From positions 1,860,001-1,924,000 of the forward strand of contig NZ_CP145732.1 in assembly GCF_036884845.1 (NCBI RefSeq): a stretch of DNA of 64,000 nucleotides, in the 5' to 3' direction. Positions 45,352-54,380 of this stretch are shown piece after piece; positions within the stretch are counted from its first letter, which is position 1; each line of letters begins with the position of its first letter. Position numbers and translations under genes: made by a program. The stretch is from Pseudomonas sp. MAG733B. GTDB lineage: Bacteria; Pseudomonadota; Gammaproteobacteria; Pseudomonadales; Pseudomonadaceae. Below the pieces are notes generated by a model. It made no database searches. It saw nothing but the letters and a program-made list of their open reading frames with translations, and had not been told where the DNA came from.

Positions 45352-46305
45352 TTAATTCGGCCCCGGATCCGCCACCAATCGCCCGGCATCTCTGGTCAAT
45401 GACTTGAGAAATTCGGTCTGCAGTTCAGGATCGTTGCGGGTCAGTTCGATCAGGCTCTGTTCCAGCTCGCTGGCTTCTTCCTCCAACCCCAGTTCCGACA
45501 GGCGTTTGACCCGGTGAACCCACTGGCTCACTTCGTCGTCTTCAAGGTCGTCGTAAATCAGCCCGTGGGCTTCGAGCAGTTTGCCGCGCAGGCTACTGCT
45601 GAGTGCCAGGGACGAGTCGCTATGCACGTCGTCCTTGGCGTCTTCGACATTGATCTGCAGCTTGCTCAAATGATTGAGGTCATGTTCCGCGAACGGGCTG
45701 TCCAACAGGTTCAGACGCAAGACGCCGTTTTTGTCGGTGCTCAGTTCGAAGGTTTCCTTGCCGGCCTTGACCTCGACCGGACGCTCGCTCCACGGCAAGC
45801 TCGAGTATTCCGTGCGCTTGTCGCGCTGGACTTCGTCGATTCCGGCCAGGTTCTGCTGCGCACGACCGTTGGATTGCACGTTCATGAACGGGTTGAGCCC
45901 GGCAAAGCCGTAACTGAACCAGTCCTTGGTCACGCTATCCGGAAGATTGCCGAGGGCGAACACGTTGACCACGTTCGCGCCGACACCACCGACCACCGCC
46001 ACTGCGCCCAGAGGGATCTCGTAGATCTCCCGCCAGGGTTGGTATGGCGTGTAGCGATCGTAATGGCGCGTGACTTCGAACTCGGTGACTTCGAAGGTCT
46101 TTTGCTCGTGGATTTTCACCCGGCGTTGCGGCAGCTCAAGCACCTTGGGCTCACCAACATCGATCTGCAGGCTGTGATCGAGCAGTTTGCGCTCGACACG
46201 TTCCTCGTGCTCGCTGCGTTGCGACATGTGATTGGCACAGCCGCTGACCAGCAGGGTGCCGCACAGGGCGGCACCACCGAGGCCTAAGGTGTTTCGCTTG
46301 AACAT
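45352..46305 (-). CDS. Putative outer-membrane lipoprotein, unknown function
   Basis: 317 residues. The signal has lipobox LLVSGC (Cys about residue 23) followed by Ala, Asn, not Asp, so outer-membrane sorting is expected. The middle has a possible membrane-prone segment IPLGAVAVVGGVGANVVNVFAL (about 97-118). The C-terminus is acidic and helical (ELGLEEEASELEQSLIELTRNDPELQTEFLKSL). No named domain recognised. It is 17 bases from proS on the same strand and probably co-transcribed downstream of it. Confidence 0.75.
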   Translation of the reverse strand: MFKRNTLGLGGAALCGTLLVSGCANHMSQRSEHEERVERKLLDHSLQIDVGEPKVLELPQRRVKIHEQKTFEVTEFEVTRHYDRYTPYQPWREIYEIPLGAVAVVGGVGANVVNVFALGNLPDSVTKDWFSYGFAGLNPFMNVQSNGRAQQNLAGIDEVQRDKRTEYSSLPWSERPVEVKAGKETFELSTDKNGVLRLNLLDSPFAEHDLNHLSKLQINVEDAKDDVHSDSSLALSSSLRGKLLEAHGLIYDDLEDDEVSQWVHRVKRLSELGLEEEASELEQSLIELTRNDPELQTEFLKSLTRDAGRLVADPGPN

Positions 46306-46322
46306 GACGTCTCTATCTGGTT

Positions 46323-48038
46323 TCAGCGGCGGATACGGGCCTGAAGGAAGGACAGTACGTCAGCGACCGGCAGCGCTTGCGGCTCGGCCTCGGTACGGCT
46401 CTTGTATTCCAGGTTGCCATCGGCGAGGCCGCGGTCGCTGACCACGATCCGGTGTGGAATGCCGATCAGCTCCATGTCCGCGAACTTGATGCCCGGGCTG
46501 GTTTTCTTGTCGCGGTCGTCCAGCAGCACTTCGAAGCCTGCCGCCGTCAGTTCGGCATACAGCTTGTCGGTGGCTTCGCGAACCAGGTCGGTTTCGTAGC
46601 GCAGCGGCACGAGGGCGATCTGGAACGGCGCCAGGGTGTCGCTCCAGATGATGCCTTTGTCGTCGTTGTTCTGTTCGATTGCAGCCGCGACCACGCGGGA
46701 AACGCCGATGCCGTAGCAGCCCATTTCCAGAGTGACCGGCTTGCCGTTCTCGCCCAGCACTTCGCACTTCATTGCCTTGCTGTACTTGTTGCCCAGCTGG
46801 AAGATGTGCCCGACTTCGATGCCGCGCTTGATTTCCAGGGTGCCCTTGCCATCCGGGCTTGGGTCGCCAGTGACGACGTTACGCAGGTCGGCAACGGTCG
46901 GAACCGGCAGATCGCGCTCCCAGTTCACGCCGAAGTAGTGCTTGTCGTCGATGTTGGCACCGATGCCGAAGTCGCTCATCAGTTCGACGGAGCGGTCGAT
47001 GATGATTGGCAGCGGCAGGTTCAACGGGCCGAGGGAACCGGCGCCCGCGCCAATGGCGTCACGCAGTTCGGCATCGCTGGCCATGACCAGCGGACTGGCT
47101 ACGCCTGGCTGGTTCGCAGCCTTGATCTCGTTGAGTTCGTGGTCGCCACGGATGATCAGGGCAATCAACTTGCCTTCTTCCTCAGCGTGCACGATCAGGG
47201 TCTTGATGGTCTTTTCAATCGGCAGATTGAATTTTTCCACCAGTGCGGCAATGGTTTTGGTGTCTGGAGTGTCGACCAGGCGCAGCTCTTCGCTCGGTGC
47301 GGCACGCGAGGTTTCGCGAGGCACGGCTTCGGCTTTCTCGATGTTCGCCGCGTAGTCGGAACCGTTGCTGAAGACGATATCGTCTTCGCCGGATTCGGCC
47401 AGCACGTGGAATTCGTGGGAACCAGCGCCACCGATGGAGCCGTTGTCAGCTTCCACAGGGCGGAACTTCAGGCCCAGACGGGTGAACACGTTGCAGTACG
47501 CCTGGTGCATGCGGTCGTAGGTGACCTGCAGCGAAGGCTGGTCAGCATGGAACGAGTAGGCGTCCTTCATGATGAATTCGCGGCCGCGCATCAAGCCGAA
47601 GCGTGGACGGATTTCATCACGGAATTTGGTCTGGATCTGGTACAGGTTGATCGGCAGCTGTTTGTAGCTGCTCAGCTCGTTGCGCATCAGATCGGTGATG
47701 ACTTCTTCGTGGGTCGGACCGGCGCAGAAATCGCGACCGTGGCGATCCTTGAAGCGCAGCAGTTCAGGACCATACTCTTCCCAGCGACCCGATTCCTGCC
47801 ACAGCTCAGCCGGTTGAGTGCTCGGCATCAACACTTCGAGCGAGCCGGCGGCGTTCATTTCTTCGCGAACGACGGCTTCGACCTTGCGCATTACCCGCAA
47901 GCCCATCGGCAGCCAGGTGTACAGGCCCGAGGCGAGTTTGCGGATCATGCCGGCGCGCAGCATCAGCTGATGGCTGATCACGACCGCGTCGGAAGGCGTT
48001 TCTTTCTGTGTGGCGAGCAAAAATTGACTGGTGCGCAT
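46323..48038 (-). CDS. proS: Prolyl-tRNA synthetase
   Basis: 571 residues, bacterial-type ProRS with a class II core and an inserted editing domain. Motif 1 [40 protein letters not shown] (about 37-76), motif 2 [25 protein letters not shown] (about 139-163) and motif 3 [17 protein letters not shown] (about 442-458) are intact. The editing (INS/YbaK-like) domain is at about 240-400 and removes misacylated Ala-tRNA. The C-terminal anticodon-binding domain ends QARIRR. Confidence 0.98.
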   Translation of the reverse strand: MRTSQFLLATQKETPSDAVVISHQLMLRAGMIRKLASGLYTWLPMGLRVMRKVEAVVREEMNAAGSLEVLMPSTQPAELWQESGRWEEYGPELLRFKDRHGRDFCAGPTHEEVITDLMRNELSSYKQLPINLYQIQTKFRDEIRPRFGLMRGREFIMKDAYSFHADQPSLQVTYDRMHQAYCNVFTRLGLKFRPVEADNGSIGGAGSHEFHVLAESGEDDIVFSNGSDYAANIEKAEAVPRETSRAAPSEELRLVDTPDTKTIAALVEKFNLPIEKTIKTLIVHAEEEGKLIALIIRGDHELNEIKAANQPGVASPLVMASDAELRDAIGAGAGSLGPLNLPLPIIIDRSVELMSDFGIGANIDDKHYFGVNWERDLPVPTVADLRNVVTGDPSPDGKGTLEIKRGIEVGHIFQLGNKYSKAMKCEVLGENGKPVTLEMGCYGIGVSRVVAAAIEQNNDDKGIIWSDTLAPFQIALVPLRYETDLVREATDKLYAELTAAGFEVLLDDRDKKTSPGIKFADMELIGIPHRIVVSDRGLADGNLEYKSRTEAEPQALPVADVLSFLQARIRR

Positions 48039-48181
48039 GGTTGGCCGTTATCGATTGCTGATGACGAGAAATGACGGAGCATTGTACGGGCGAGATCCGC
48101 TGTCGTACAGGCGTGCGGTCGGCGGTGTGGCAGGAGGGCGGGAATCGTTCCGTCCTCCGCGTTGTTTCCTACGGATGCTTC

Positions 48182-49741
48182 CTACGATTCTTCTGCGACC
48201 TGGGTCGGTACGGGTTCCGGCGTGGGCGTCGGACCTTCGCGGCGGCTCTCCTGGAACCAGTGCAAGGCGATCAGCACCAGTGTCGGAACGCCCAGCAGGG
48301 CGGTGATCAGGAAGAAATTGTGGTAACCGAATTTCTCCACCATGACCCCGGAATAACCGCCAATCAGGCGTGGCAGCAAGAGCATGATCGAGCTGAGTAG
48401 GGCGTATTGGGTGGCGGAAAATTTGAGGTTGGTCAGGCTCGACAGGTAAGCCACGAATGCCGAGGTGGCCAGGCCTGAACTGAAGTTGTCCAGGGAAATG
48501 GTCACGATCAGCATGTTCAGGTTGGCGCCCATGTCGGCGAGCATCAGGAACAGGATGTTGGTCGCTGCGGAGGCCACACCGCCGATGAACAGGATCGGCA
48601 AAATACCGAAGCGCACGATCAACAGGCCGCCCATACCGGCGCCTACCAGGGTCATGATCAGGCCGAAAATTTTACTGACGCTGGCGATCTGGTCCTTGGT
48701 GAAGCCCTGGTCGATGTAGAACACGTTGGCCATCACGCCCATGACCGTGTCGGACATGCGATAGGTGGCGATCAGTCCGAGCAATAGCAGCGCTTGCCAG
48801 CGATAACGCAGAATGAAGTCATTGATCGGGGTCAGCACGGGCGCCAGTCCGCGACGGCCCATGGCTGACAGGCACAGGGCGGTTAGCGTGGTGTAGAGGA
48901 TCGCTCGCAGGAAGGCGCGGTCCTGAAGCAGCAGGTCGAGCAGGCTCACGCCTTCGAACAGCACACTGGCGAAGTCGGTGTTGTAGAGCTGGGTGAACAT
49001 GGCCGGCACGGACACCAGCAATACGATCAGCACGAATACCGAGGCCAGTTGATGCACAAAGCTGTAGCGCCCGGCCTGCAATTGCGTGCGCAGTGGCACA
49101 GGCGGTTCGCGCATGAACAGGGAGGTCAGCAGCGCTGGGACCATCAACACCCCGAACAGGATGTAAGTGCCGGCCCAGGCGGAATGCTTGTAGTTGAAGC
49201 CGGTTGAACCGAAGCCTTCGGCGAAGTACAGCGCGCCCGCCGTGGCCAGCAGCGCTGCGATTCGATAGCCGGACATGTAACTGGCGGCCAGCGCGGCCTG
49301 ACGATTGTCTTCGGCGATTTCAAGGCGATAGGCGTCTACGGCAATGTCTTGCGTCGCGGAGGCGAAAGCAACGACTACCGCGATGGCGATCAGCCAGGAC
49401 AAATGCTTTTGCGGGTCGCAGAAACCCATGCCGATCAGGCCGAGGATCACCAGTGCCTGGGAAAGCACCAGCCATGAGCGGCGTCGGCCGAGCTTGCCGA
49501 GTAACGGCAGGCGCCATTGGTCAAGCAACGGTGACCAGACCCATTTAAAGGCGTAGGCCAGACCGATCAGGCTCGCATAGCCGATGGTTTCGCGCGCCAC
49601 ACCGGCTTCACGCAACCAGACCGACAGTGTCGAGAACACCAGCATGTAGGGCAGGCCGGCAGCGAAACCCAGCAATAGCAGTACAAGCGTCGAGGGGCTG
49701 GCATAGGCAGCAAGCGCGGCGCGCCAGGTTTTACGGGGCAT
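48182..49741 (-). CDS. AmpG-family muropeptide permease (MFS)
   Basis: 519 residues, 12-14 membrane segments. The N-terminal LLLLGFAAGLPYMLVFSTLSVWLREAGVARETIGYASLIGLAYAFKWVWSPLLDQ (about 19-73) is the AmpG family signature. AmpG imports anhydromuropeptides for recycling and thereby affects ampC beta-lactamase induction. Pseudomonas has two such permeases (AmpG and AmpP); which one this is cannot be told from context, since no ampD/ampR is nearby. Downstream of the alkyltransferase-like gene, 44 bases apart on the same strand. Confidence 0.85.
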   Translation of the reverse strand: MPRKTWRAALAAYASPSTLVLLLLGFAAGLPYMLVFSTLSVWLREAGVARETIGYASLIGLAYAFKWVWSPLLDQWRLPLLGKLGRRRSWLVLSQALVILGLIGMGFCDPQKHLSWLIAIAVVVAFASATQDIAVDAYRLEIAEDNRQAALAASYMSGYRIAALLATAGALYFAEGFGSTGFNYKHSAWAGTYILFGVLMVPALLTSLFMREPPVPLRTQLQAGRYSFVHQLASVFVLIVLLVSVPAMFTQLYNTDFASVLFEGVSLLDLLLQDRAFLRAILYTTLTALCLSAMGRRGLAPVLTPINDFILRYRWQALLLLGLIATYRMSDTVMGVMANVFYIDQGFTKDQIASVSKIFGLIMTLVGAGMGGLLIVRFGILPILFIGGVASAATNILFLMLADMGANLNMLIVTISLDNFSSGLATSAFVAYLSSLTNLKFSATQYALLSSIMLLLPRLIGGYSGVMVEKFGYHNFFLITALLGVPTLVLIALHWFQESRREGPTPTPEPVPTQVAEES

Positions 49742-49785
49742 GGGCTGGAGTCTGCCTCAAGAAATACGGAAACAAAGCGCGCACT

Positions 49786-50139
49786 CTAACCGCTGTGCTC
49801 TACCGGGCGCCACCCATGGCGCTGAATATCAACACGATTATTCAGGATACTGATGCCCTCCATGCGCAATCGCGCGCGTTGTTCGTCCCCGGATGGGCTG
49901 CCCACTGGCAGGCTGATGCGCCCGCCGGCGCCGAGCACGCGGTGCCAGGGCAGTTTGCTGTCGCCGGGCAGTTGGCTCAAGGTCCGACCTACCCAACGGG
50001 CGGCACGCCCCAGACCGGCCAGCTCCGCCAATTGACCATAGCTCACCACCTTGCCTTCGGGCACTTGCGCCAAGGTCAGGTAGAGCGCCGTGCGTCGGAT
50101 TTGTGCAGCGCTTTCTGGTTCAGCATTGGGTTCGATCAC
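49786..50139 (-). CDS. Alkyltransferase-like protein (ATL)
   Basis: 117 residues, MGMT DNA-binding domain only. The motif is LPWHRVLGAGG (about 64-74), with Trp in place of the alkyl-accepting Cys of PCHRV. That is the ATL signature: it binds O6-alkylguanine tightly without repairing it and flags it to nucleotide excision repair. The Arg finger and HTH (YGQLAELAGLGRAARWVGRTL, about 34-54) are present. It may share a transcript with the AmpG-like gene. Confidence 0.88.
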   Translation of the reverse strand: MIEPNAEPESAAQIRRTALYLTLAQVPEGKVVSYGQLAELAGLGRAARWVGRTLSQLPGDSKLPWHRVLGAGGRISLPVGSPSGDEQRARLRMEGISILNNRVDIQRHGWRPVEHSG

Positions 50140-50315
50140 GTGCCGTTCCTAAAACAAATGTTCCTGAAAAAATTCACAGTACCGTCCGTAGAGTAAATCC
50201 TGGATCGCCAGTTGAGAAATGAACTCAATAGAAATAGTCGGGTCAGTCCTTGCTAGGGCCTTATTCGTGCGGATAATGCCGACTTTTTTTCGCGAACCTG
50301 AGCCTGTATTTGCTT

Positions 50316-51323
50316 ATGTTGTCCAGAACCCTGCTGTGCCTCGCTGTCGTCAGTGCTTCCACTCCCTTGCTCGCGGATACCGTCTGGTTGAAGAACGGTG
50401 ACAAGTTGAGCGGCAAAATCATTCTGTTCGATGGTGGCAAGCTGTTGGTCCAGACCGAGTACGCCGGCGCCGTGCCGATCGATTGGAGCAAGGTGAAAAC
50501 CCTGGAGAGTGATCAGCACCTGTTGGTCAAGCAGGATGCCTACACCGGGGAAGTGGCCAAGTCGCTGCACGCGGCGGAGGACGGCAAGGTGACCCTGGCC
50601 AACGGTGATGCGCCAAAAACCGTGGAACTGGCGAGTATCCAGCAGATGCTCAAGCCCAAGCCTGTGGTCGAAGACCTGGTGTGGAAGGGCAACATCGACG
50701 CAGCGCTGGACTATCAGCGCGCCGACAAGGACACCGACGATTACGACATCGATTTCAAGACCACTGCACGCCATGGTCGTTGGCGGCACACGGCGGAAGG
50801 CGAGTACAACCGCGAATTCCAGGATGACGTGGTCACCACGGACAACTGGCGAGCCGAGTATTCGCTTGACCGCTTCCTGACGGAAAAATGGTTCTGGCAG
50901 GGTCGCCTGGTCTACAAGCGTGACAAGGTCGAAGATCTGTCGCGTCAGCGCACGGTCGGTACCGGTCCGGGTTATCAGTTCTGGGATGACGAACTGGGTG
51001 CGTTCTCCCTTGGTTCGCTGGTCAACCGCACAGATTATGAATTCGCTGATGGCAGCAAAGAGAACTTCTATTCCGTGGCCATGAAGTGGGATTACAACCG
51101 CTACCTGATTGGCAAGAAAGTCGAGTTCTTCACCAATGGCGAGGTGGGCAAGCCGCTGTCGGGTGTGGCCGAATATGCGCTGGATTCAGAGATAGGGCTG
51201 CGCTACAAGGTGACAGACTGGGCTTCGCTCAATCTCAAGGCTGAGCGCAACATCATCGACGGCACCGACGATGCTGATCTGGACAAGACTCGCTATACCG
51301 CTGGCTTTGGCGTGACCTGGTAG
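50316..51323 (+). CDS. DUF481 outer-membrane protein (YdiY-like)
   Basis: 335 residues from ATG 50316; TTG 50310 is in frame but weaker. A Sec signal (MLSRTLLCLAVVSASTPLLA) is followed by a soluble N-terminal domain with VWLKNGDKLSGKIILFDGGKLLVQTEYAG, an Sm-like strand pattern. From about residue 125 a DUF481 beta-barrel of alternating strands ends in GFGVTW, with a C-terminal aromatic typical of outer-membrane insertion. Substrate and role unknown; E. coli YdiY is acid-inducible. A long REP hairpin with T run ends it. Confidence 0.82.
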   Translation: MLSRTLLCLAVVSASTPLLADTVWLKNGDKLSGKIILFDGGKLLVQTEYAGAVPIDWSKVKTLESDQHLLVKQDAYTGEVAKSLHAAEDGKVTLANGDAPKTVELASIQQMLKPKPVVEDLVWKGNIDAALDYQRADKDTDDYDIDFKTTARHGRWRHTAEGEYNREFQDDVVTTDNWRAEYSLDRFLTEKWFWQGRLVYKRDKVEDLSRQRTVGTGPGYQFWDDELGAFSLGSLVNRTDYEFADGSKENFYSVAMKWDYNRYLIGKKVEFFTNGEVGKPLSGVAEYALDSEIGLRYKVTDWASLNLKAERNIIDGTDDADLDKTRYTAGFGVTW

Positions 51324-51329
51324 ATCGAC

Positions 51330-51405
51330 AAAAGATCGCAGCCTTCGGCAGCTCCTACAGGTGTACACATGACCTGGTAGGAGCTGCCGAAGGCTGCGAT
51401 CTTTT
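51330..51405. repeat. Inverted repeat / REPIN serving as terminator
   Basis: AAAAGATCGCAGCCTTCGGC... (29-base arm, 51330-51358) and its exact inverse (51377-51405) flank an 18-base loop, ending in a T run. The core differs from the GGGAGCGGGC family: it is AGCTCCTAC-CTTCGGC type. Confidence 0.88.
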
Positions 51406-51431
51406 TTGTGCGGGCAAAAACACTTGCCCAC

Positions 51432-51465
51432 AAAAAAGCCCCGCTTTTGAGGGCGGGGCTTTTTA
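51432..51465 (-). terminator. Terminator of cold-shock gene
   Basis: Minus strand: AAAAAGCCCCGCC, CTCAAAA loop, GCGGGGCTTTTTT, 17 bases after the stop. Confidence 0.9.
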
Positions 51466-51481
51466 CTAAAGCAAGTACAAG

Positions 51482-51691
51482 TTAGATAACTTGAACTTCT
51501 TCAGCTTGCATGCCTTTCTGACCGCGGGTAGCGATGAAAGAAACCTGTTGGCCTTCTTTCAGGCTTTTGAAGCCGTCGGATTGGATAGCTTTGAAGTGAA
51601 CGAACAGGTCGTCACCGGATTGTGGAGTGATGAAGCCGAAGCCTTTTTCATCGTTGAACCACTTAACGGTACCGGTTTGGCGATTAGACAT
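51482..51691 (-). CDS. Cold-shock domain protein (CspA family)
   Basis: 69 residues, a single cold-shock domain. RNP1 KGFGFITP (about 16-23) and RNP2 LFVHFKAI (about 29-36) are intact, with [13 protein letters not shown] at the N-terminus. It is a single-stranded nucleic-acid binder acting as RNA chaperone. The ATG is preceded by AAGGAGTTACACC. A long 5' region (51692 onward) may be a thermosensitive leader as in cspA, though this is not shown. Confidence 0.95.
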   Translation of the reverse strand: MSNRQTGTVKWFNDEKGFGFITPQSGDDLFVHFKAIQSDGFKSLKEGQQVSFIATRGQKGMQAEEVQVI

Positions 51692-52044
51692 GGTGTAACT
51701 CCTTGAACAAAGATAACTGCGACTCAGGAAGAACCCTGGCCGAGACTGAGTGCAAAGAGCAGGAAAAATTCTTGTAGATGGTTGGATCGAAATTCAACAT
51801 ATCGTGTAGAGATTCTCAGTGACACAAGCAGCACAGTGGCGCCACCTTAACCCTTTTTCCGGGACGTGCCAATGCTTCTTGCGAAGGTTTCTCGGTTTTC
51901 ATGATCGACGGTGCACCGTATTGCTTCGAAGCTGCGCAAATCCGGCAGTATCGTCGAGAATTGTGTCCGGCACTTTGAACCCGGCGGCGCGCCCCGGTAA
52001 GATGCCGGACAGATTTTTCCACCTCGCTATTCAGGACACCCGCC
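51692..52044. other. Divergent non-coding region, csp / dcd
   Basis: 353 bases. The part next to csp (51692-51800) is AT-richer and probably its 5' UTR and promoter; the part next to dcd holds AGGA at 52035. Minus-strand ORF 51816-52097 overlaps the dcd start and is judged chance. No tRNA, repeat or clear operator seen. Confidence 0.4.
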
Positions 52045-52611
52045 ATGAGCATCAAATCGGACAAGTGGATTCGCCGCATGGCGCAAGAGCACGGCATGAT
52101 CGACCCCTTCGTAGAGCGCCAGGTACGTGGCAGCGACGATAGCCGTGTGATCTCCTACGGCGTGTCGAGCTACGGCTACGATGTACGTTGCACGAATCAT
52201 TTCAAGGTGTTCACCAACATCAATTCGGCCATCGTCGACCCGAAGAACTTCGACGCCGGCAGCTTCGTCGATATCCACAGCGACGTGTGCATCATTCCGC
52301 CGAACTCCTTCGCCCTGGCCAGCACCGTCGAATATTTCCGCATTCCGCGCAATGTATTGACCATCTGCCTGGGTAAAAGCACCTACGCGCGCTGCGGCAT
52401 CATCGTCAACGTCACGCCGCTTGAGCCTGAGTGGGAAGGGCACGTGACTCTGGAATTCTCGAACACCACCAACCTGCCGGCGAAAATCTACGCCAACGAA
52501 GGCGTGGCGCAGATGCTGTTCCTTGAGTCTGACGAAGAATGTGAAGTGTCCTACAAAGACCGTGGCGGCAAGTATCAGGGCCAGCGTGGCGTCACCCTGC
52601 CACGGACCTGA
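52045..52611 (+). CDS. dcd: dCTP deaminase
   Basis: 188 residues, the standard length. Dcd converts dCTP to dUTP for dTMP synthesis. The family blocks [14 protein letters not shown] (about 35-48), [44 protein letters not shown] (about 108-142, with the catalytic Ser-x-Arg and Glu) and the C-terminal [15 protein letters not shown] closing lid are intact. An mrp/apbC gene often lies upstream in Pseudomonas but not here. Confidence 0.97.
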   Translation: MSIKSDKWIRRMAQEHGMIDPFVERQVRGSDDSRVISYGVSSYGYDVRCTNHFKVFTNINSAIVDPKNFDAGSFVDIHSDVCIIPPNSFALASTVEYFRIPRNVLTICLGKSTYARCGIIVNVTPLEPEWEGHVTLEFSNTTNLPAKIYANEGVAQMLFLESDEECEVSYKDRGGKYQGQRGVTLPRT

Positions 52612-52718
52612 GTCAGCCGTCTGACAAACCGTGGGAATTCCTGAGCGAGCGTACACTCTATGGAGTGTACTGCTCCGATTCGCGCAAGGCGGATCGGGCC
52701 ATCGCTCAGGAGTGCGTT

Positions 52719-52928
52719 ATGAAGATCGATCCGCGAATAAGTGCCGAACTGGCAAGGCTTGAACCCAATCAAGTGGGCGTGCTGGCCTGGTCCTTGTTGG
52801 CGCATCCCTCGGTCGTCCAGGCTGGCGGGATCCCCGGTCAACCCGACCCCGATACCCCGAACGAGCAACCTACCGAGCCTGGCGAGCCAACGTTGCCGGA
52901 TGAGCCGCCTCCTGCCCCTGTCGCCTGA
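52719..52928 (+). CDS. Small hypothetical protein with Pro-rich tail
   Basis: 69 residues from ATG 52719 (CAGGAG upstream); upstream Met 52665 lacks a ribosome site. The N-terminal 35 residues (MKIDPRISAELARLEPNQVGVLAWSLLAHPSVV) look helical. The rest is a repetitive Pro/Glu tail with P-x-x-P spacing (PGQPDPDTPNEQPTEPGEP), probably disordered. No family recognised. Codon use fits its neighbours, so it is likely real. Confidence 0.6.
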   Translation: MKIDPRISAELARLEPNQVGVLAWSLLAHPSVVQAGGIPGQPDPDTPNEQPTEPGEPTLPDEPPPAPVA

Positions 52929-52942
52929 ATCCTGTTTTTGAC

Positions 52943-52988
52943 AAGGTCAGTGCCCCGAGGTCGTTTTCGATCTCGGGGCGCTGGCCTT
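52943..52988 (+). terminator. Long hairpin after small gene
   Basis: AAGG-CAG-GCCCCGAG and CTCGGGGC-CTG-CCTT arms with single-base bulges enclose a 12-base loop. The T tail is short, so termination is probable but weak. Confidence 0.5.
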
Positions 52989-53175
52989 GTTTGCGTTTTC
53001 CGTTTATCAAACGGTCGCCGTTTTCAGCTCTGATCCTGACTTCTCATATTCGGAAATAAGTGTGTTCGCCGTTGAAACCAATCGGCGGAACAGCCGTGTT
53101 TTCATCTCGGCCTTCCACGCGCCCAAGGCCTTATGCAAAGGCCCGCGCACAACAATATGAAAAAGGAATTTCAGG

Positions 53176-53544
53176 ATGAGTACGAATCGAACAGGACGTT
53201 TGAGTGCCGATGTGATCGCTGCGAACGGAACTATGGAGTTTCAGGTGACGCAGGGGCTGTATTACTACGAGCGCAATGGTCTGCACTGTATCGAGGCCAG
53301 TAACGGCGAAGGGAAGGAGTTTTACGTGTATCTGCCGGTCGGAATCCAAACCGGAAACTTCGGTTTGGGGCTGAGTGAGCGGTCACCCATGATTATTCAT
53401 GTGACAGATAGTTCTGAAGCGGAGCTGTATCGAGGCACGCTTGAGCTGACAGTGGGCGGGGATGCGCAATTTGCCGGCAGCTTCAGTGGGCTGGATGCCG
53501 ATGGCGTGGAGGTGGAAAACGGCAGCTTCAGGCTGGAGAACTAA
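53176..53544 (+). CDS. Hypothetical beta-rich protein
   Basis: 122 residues from ATG 53176, after AAAAAGGAATTTCAGG. No signal peptide or membrane segment. The sequence alternates short strands and turns (TMEFQVTQGLYYYERNGLHCIEAS; ELYRGTLELTVGGDAQFAGSFSGLDADGVEVENGSFRLEN), so a beta-sandwich or barrel is likely. No family recognised. It faces the aot operon and is followed by a REP hairpin. The upstream 52989-53175 stretch holds its promoter region. Confidence 0.7.
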   Translation: MSTNRTGRLSADVIAANGTMEFQVTQGLYYYERNGLHCIEASNGEGKEFYVYLPVGIQTGNFGLGLSERSPMIIHVTDSSEAELYRGTLELTVGGDAQFAGSFSGLDADGVEVENGSFRLEN

Positions 53545-53560
53545 GCGAGTATCTAATCCT

Positions 53561-53593
53561 GTAGGAGCTGCCGCAGGCTGCGGCAGCTCCTAC
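53561..53593. repeat. REP hairpin
   Basis: GTAGGAGCTGCCGCAG and its exact inverse are separated by one base. It lies between convergent genes and 10 bases from the aotP stop. Confidence 0.85.
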
Positions 53594-53602
53594 CAAGGCG
53601 TA

Positions 53603-54367
53603 TTACTTCAGATTGCCGCTCAAGAATTGCTTCAAGCGCTCACTCTTCGGATTACCCAACACGTCTTCCGGCGCGCCTTCTTCCTCAACCAGACCCTGAT
53701 GCAAGAACAGCACCTGACTCGACACTTTGCGTGCGAAGCTCATTTCGTGGGTGACCATGATCATGGTCCGGCCTTCTTCGGCCAGGCCCTGGATCACCTT
53801 CAACACTTCACCGACCAGTTCCGGGTCCAGGGCCGACGTCGGTTCGTCGAACAGCATGACTTCCGGTTCCATGGCCAAGGCCCGGGCAATTGCCACGCGT
53901 TGTTGCTGACCGCCGGAGAGGAACGCCGGGTACTGATCGGCCACTCGTGCCGGCAAGCCGACCTTGTCGAGGTAGCGACGGGCACGGTCTTCGGCTTCCT
54001 GCTTGCTGCAACCCAGCACCCGGCGCGGGGCCATGGTGATGTTTTCCAGCACGGTCATGTGGCTCCACAGGTTGAAGTGCTGGAACACCATGGCCAGGCG
54101 GGTGCGGATTCGTTGCAATTCGTCGGGATCGGCGACGTGCATACCGTGGCGATCCTTGACCATGCGGATCGCCTGGCCGTCGAGGCTCATGGCGCCGTCG
54201 TTGGGCTGTTCGAGAAAGTTGATGCAGCGCAGAAAGGTACTTTTACCCGAGCCGCTGGCGCCGATCAGGCTGATGACGTCGCCGGTGTTGGCCTTGAGCG
54301 AAACGCCTTTGAGCACCTCATGATCGCCATAGCTTTTATGCAGGCCTTCAATGGTCAGTTTGTACAT
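53603..54367 (-). CDS. aotP: Arginine/ornithine ABC transporter ATPase AotP
   Basis: 254 residues, HisP/AotP-type ATPase. Walker [10 protein letters not shown] (about 36-44), Q-loop [11 protein letters not shown] signature LSGGQQQR (about 149-156), Walker [13 protein letters not shown] and switch His in VTHEMSF are intact. It energises basic amino acid uptake with AotQ, AotM and AotJ. Last gene of the operon in this window. In P. aeruginosa argR follows aotP; here a convergent unrelated gene follows. Confidence 0.92.
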   Translation of the reverse strand: MYKLTIEGLHKSYGDHEVLKGVSLKANTGDVISLIGASGSGKSTFLRCINFLEQPNDGAMSLDGQAIRMVKDRHGMHVADPDELQRIRTRLAMVFQHFNLWSHMTVLENITMAPRRVLGCSKQEAEDRARRYLDKVGLPARVADQYPAFLSGGQQQRVAIARALAMEPEVMLFDEPTSALDPELVGEVLKVIQGLAEEGRTMIMVTHEMSFARKVSSQVLFLHQGLVEEEGAPEDVLGNPKSERLKQFLSGNLK

Positions 54368-54380
54368 GGAACAAGCATCC

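Noticed and set aside
51816..52097. 93-codon minus-strand ORF overlapping the dcd start
   Set aside because: Cys- and Arg-rich translation typical of non-coding frames; it collides with the dcd ribosome site.
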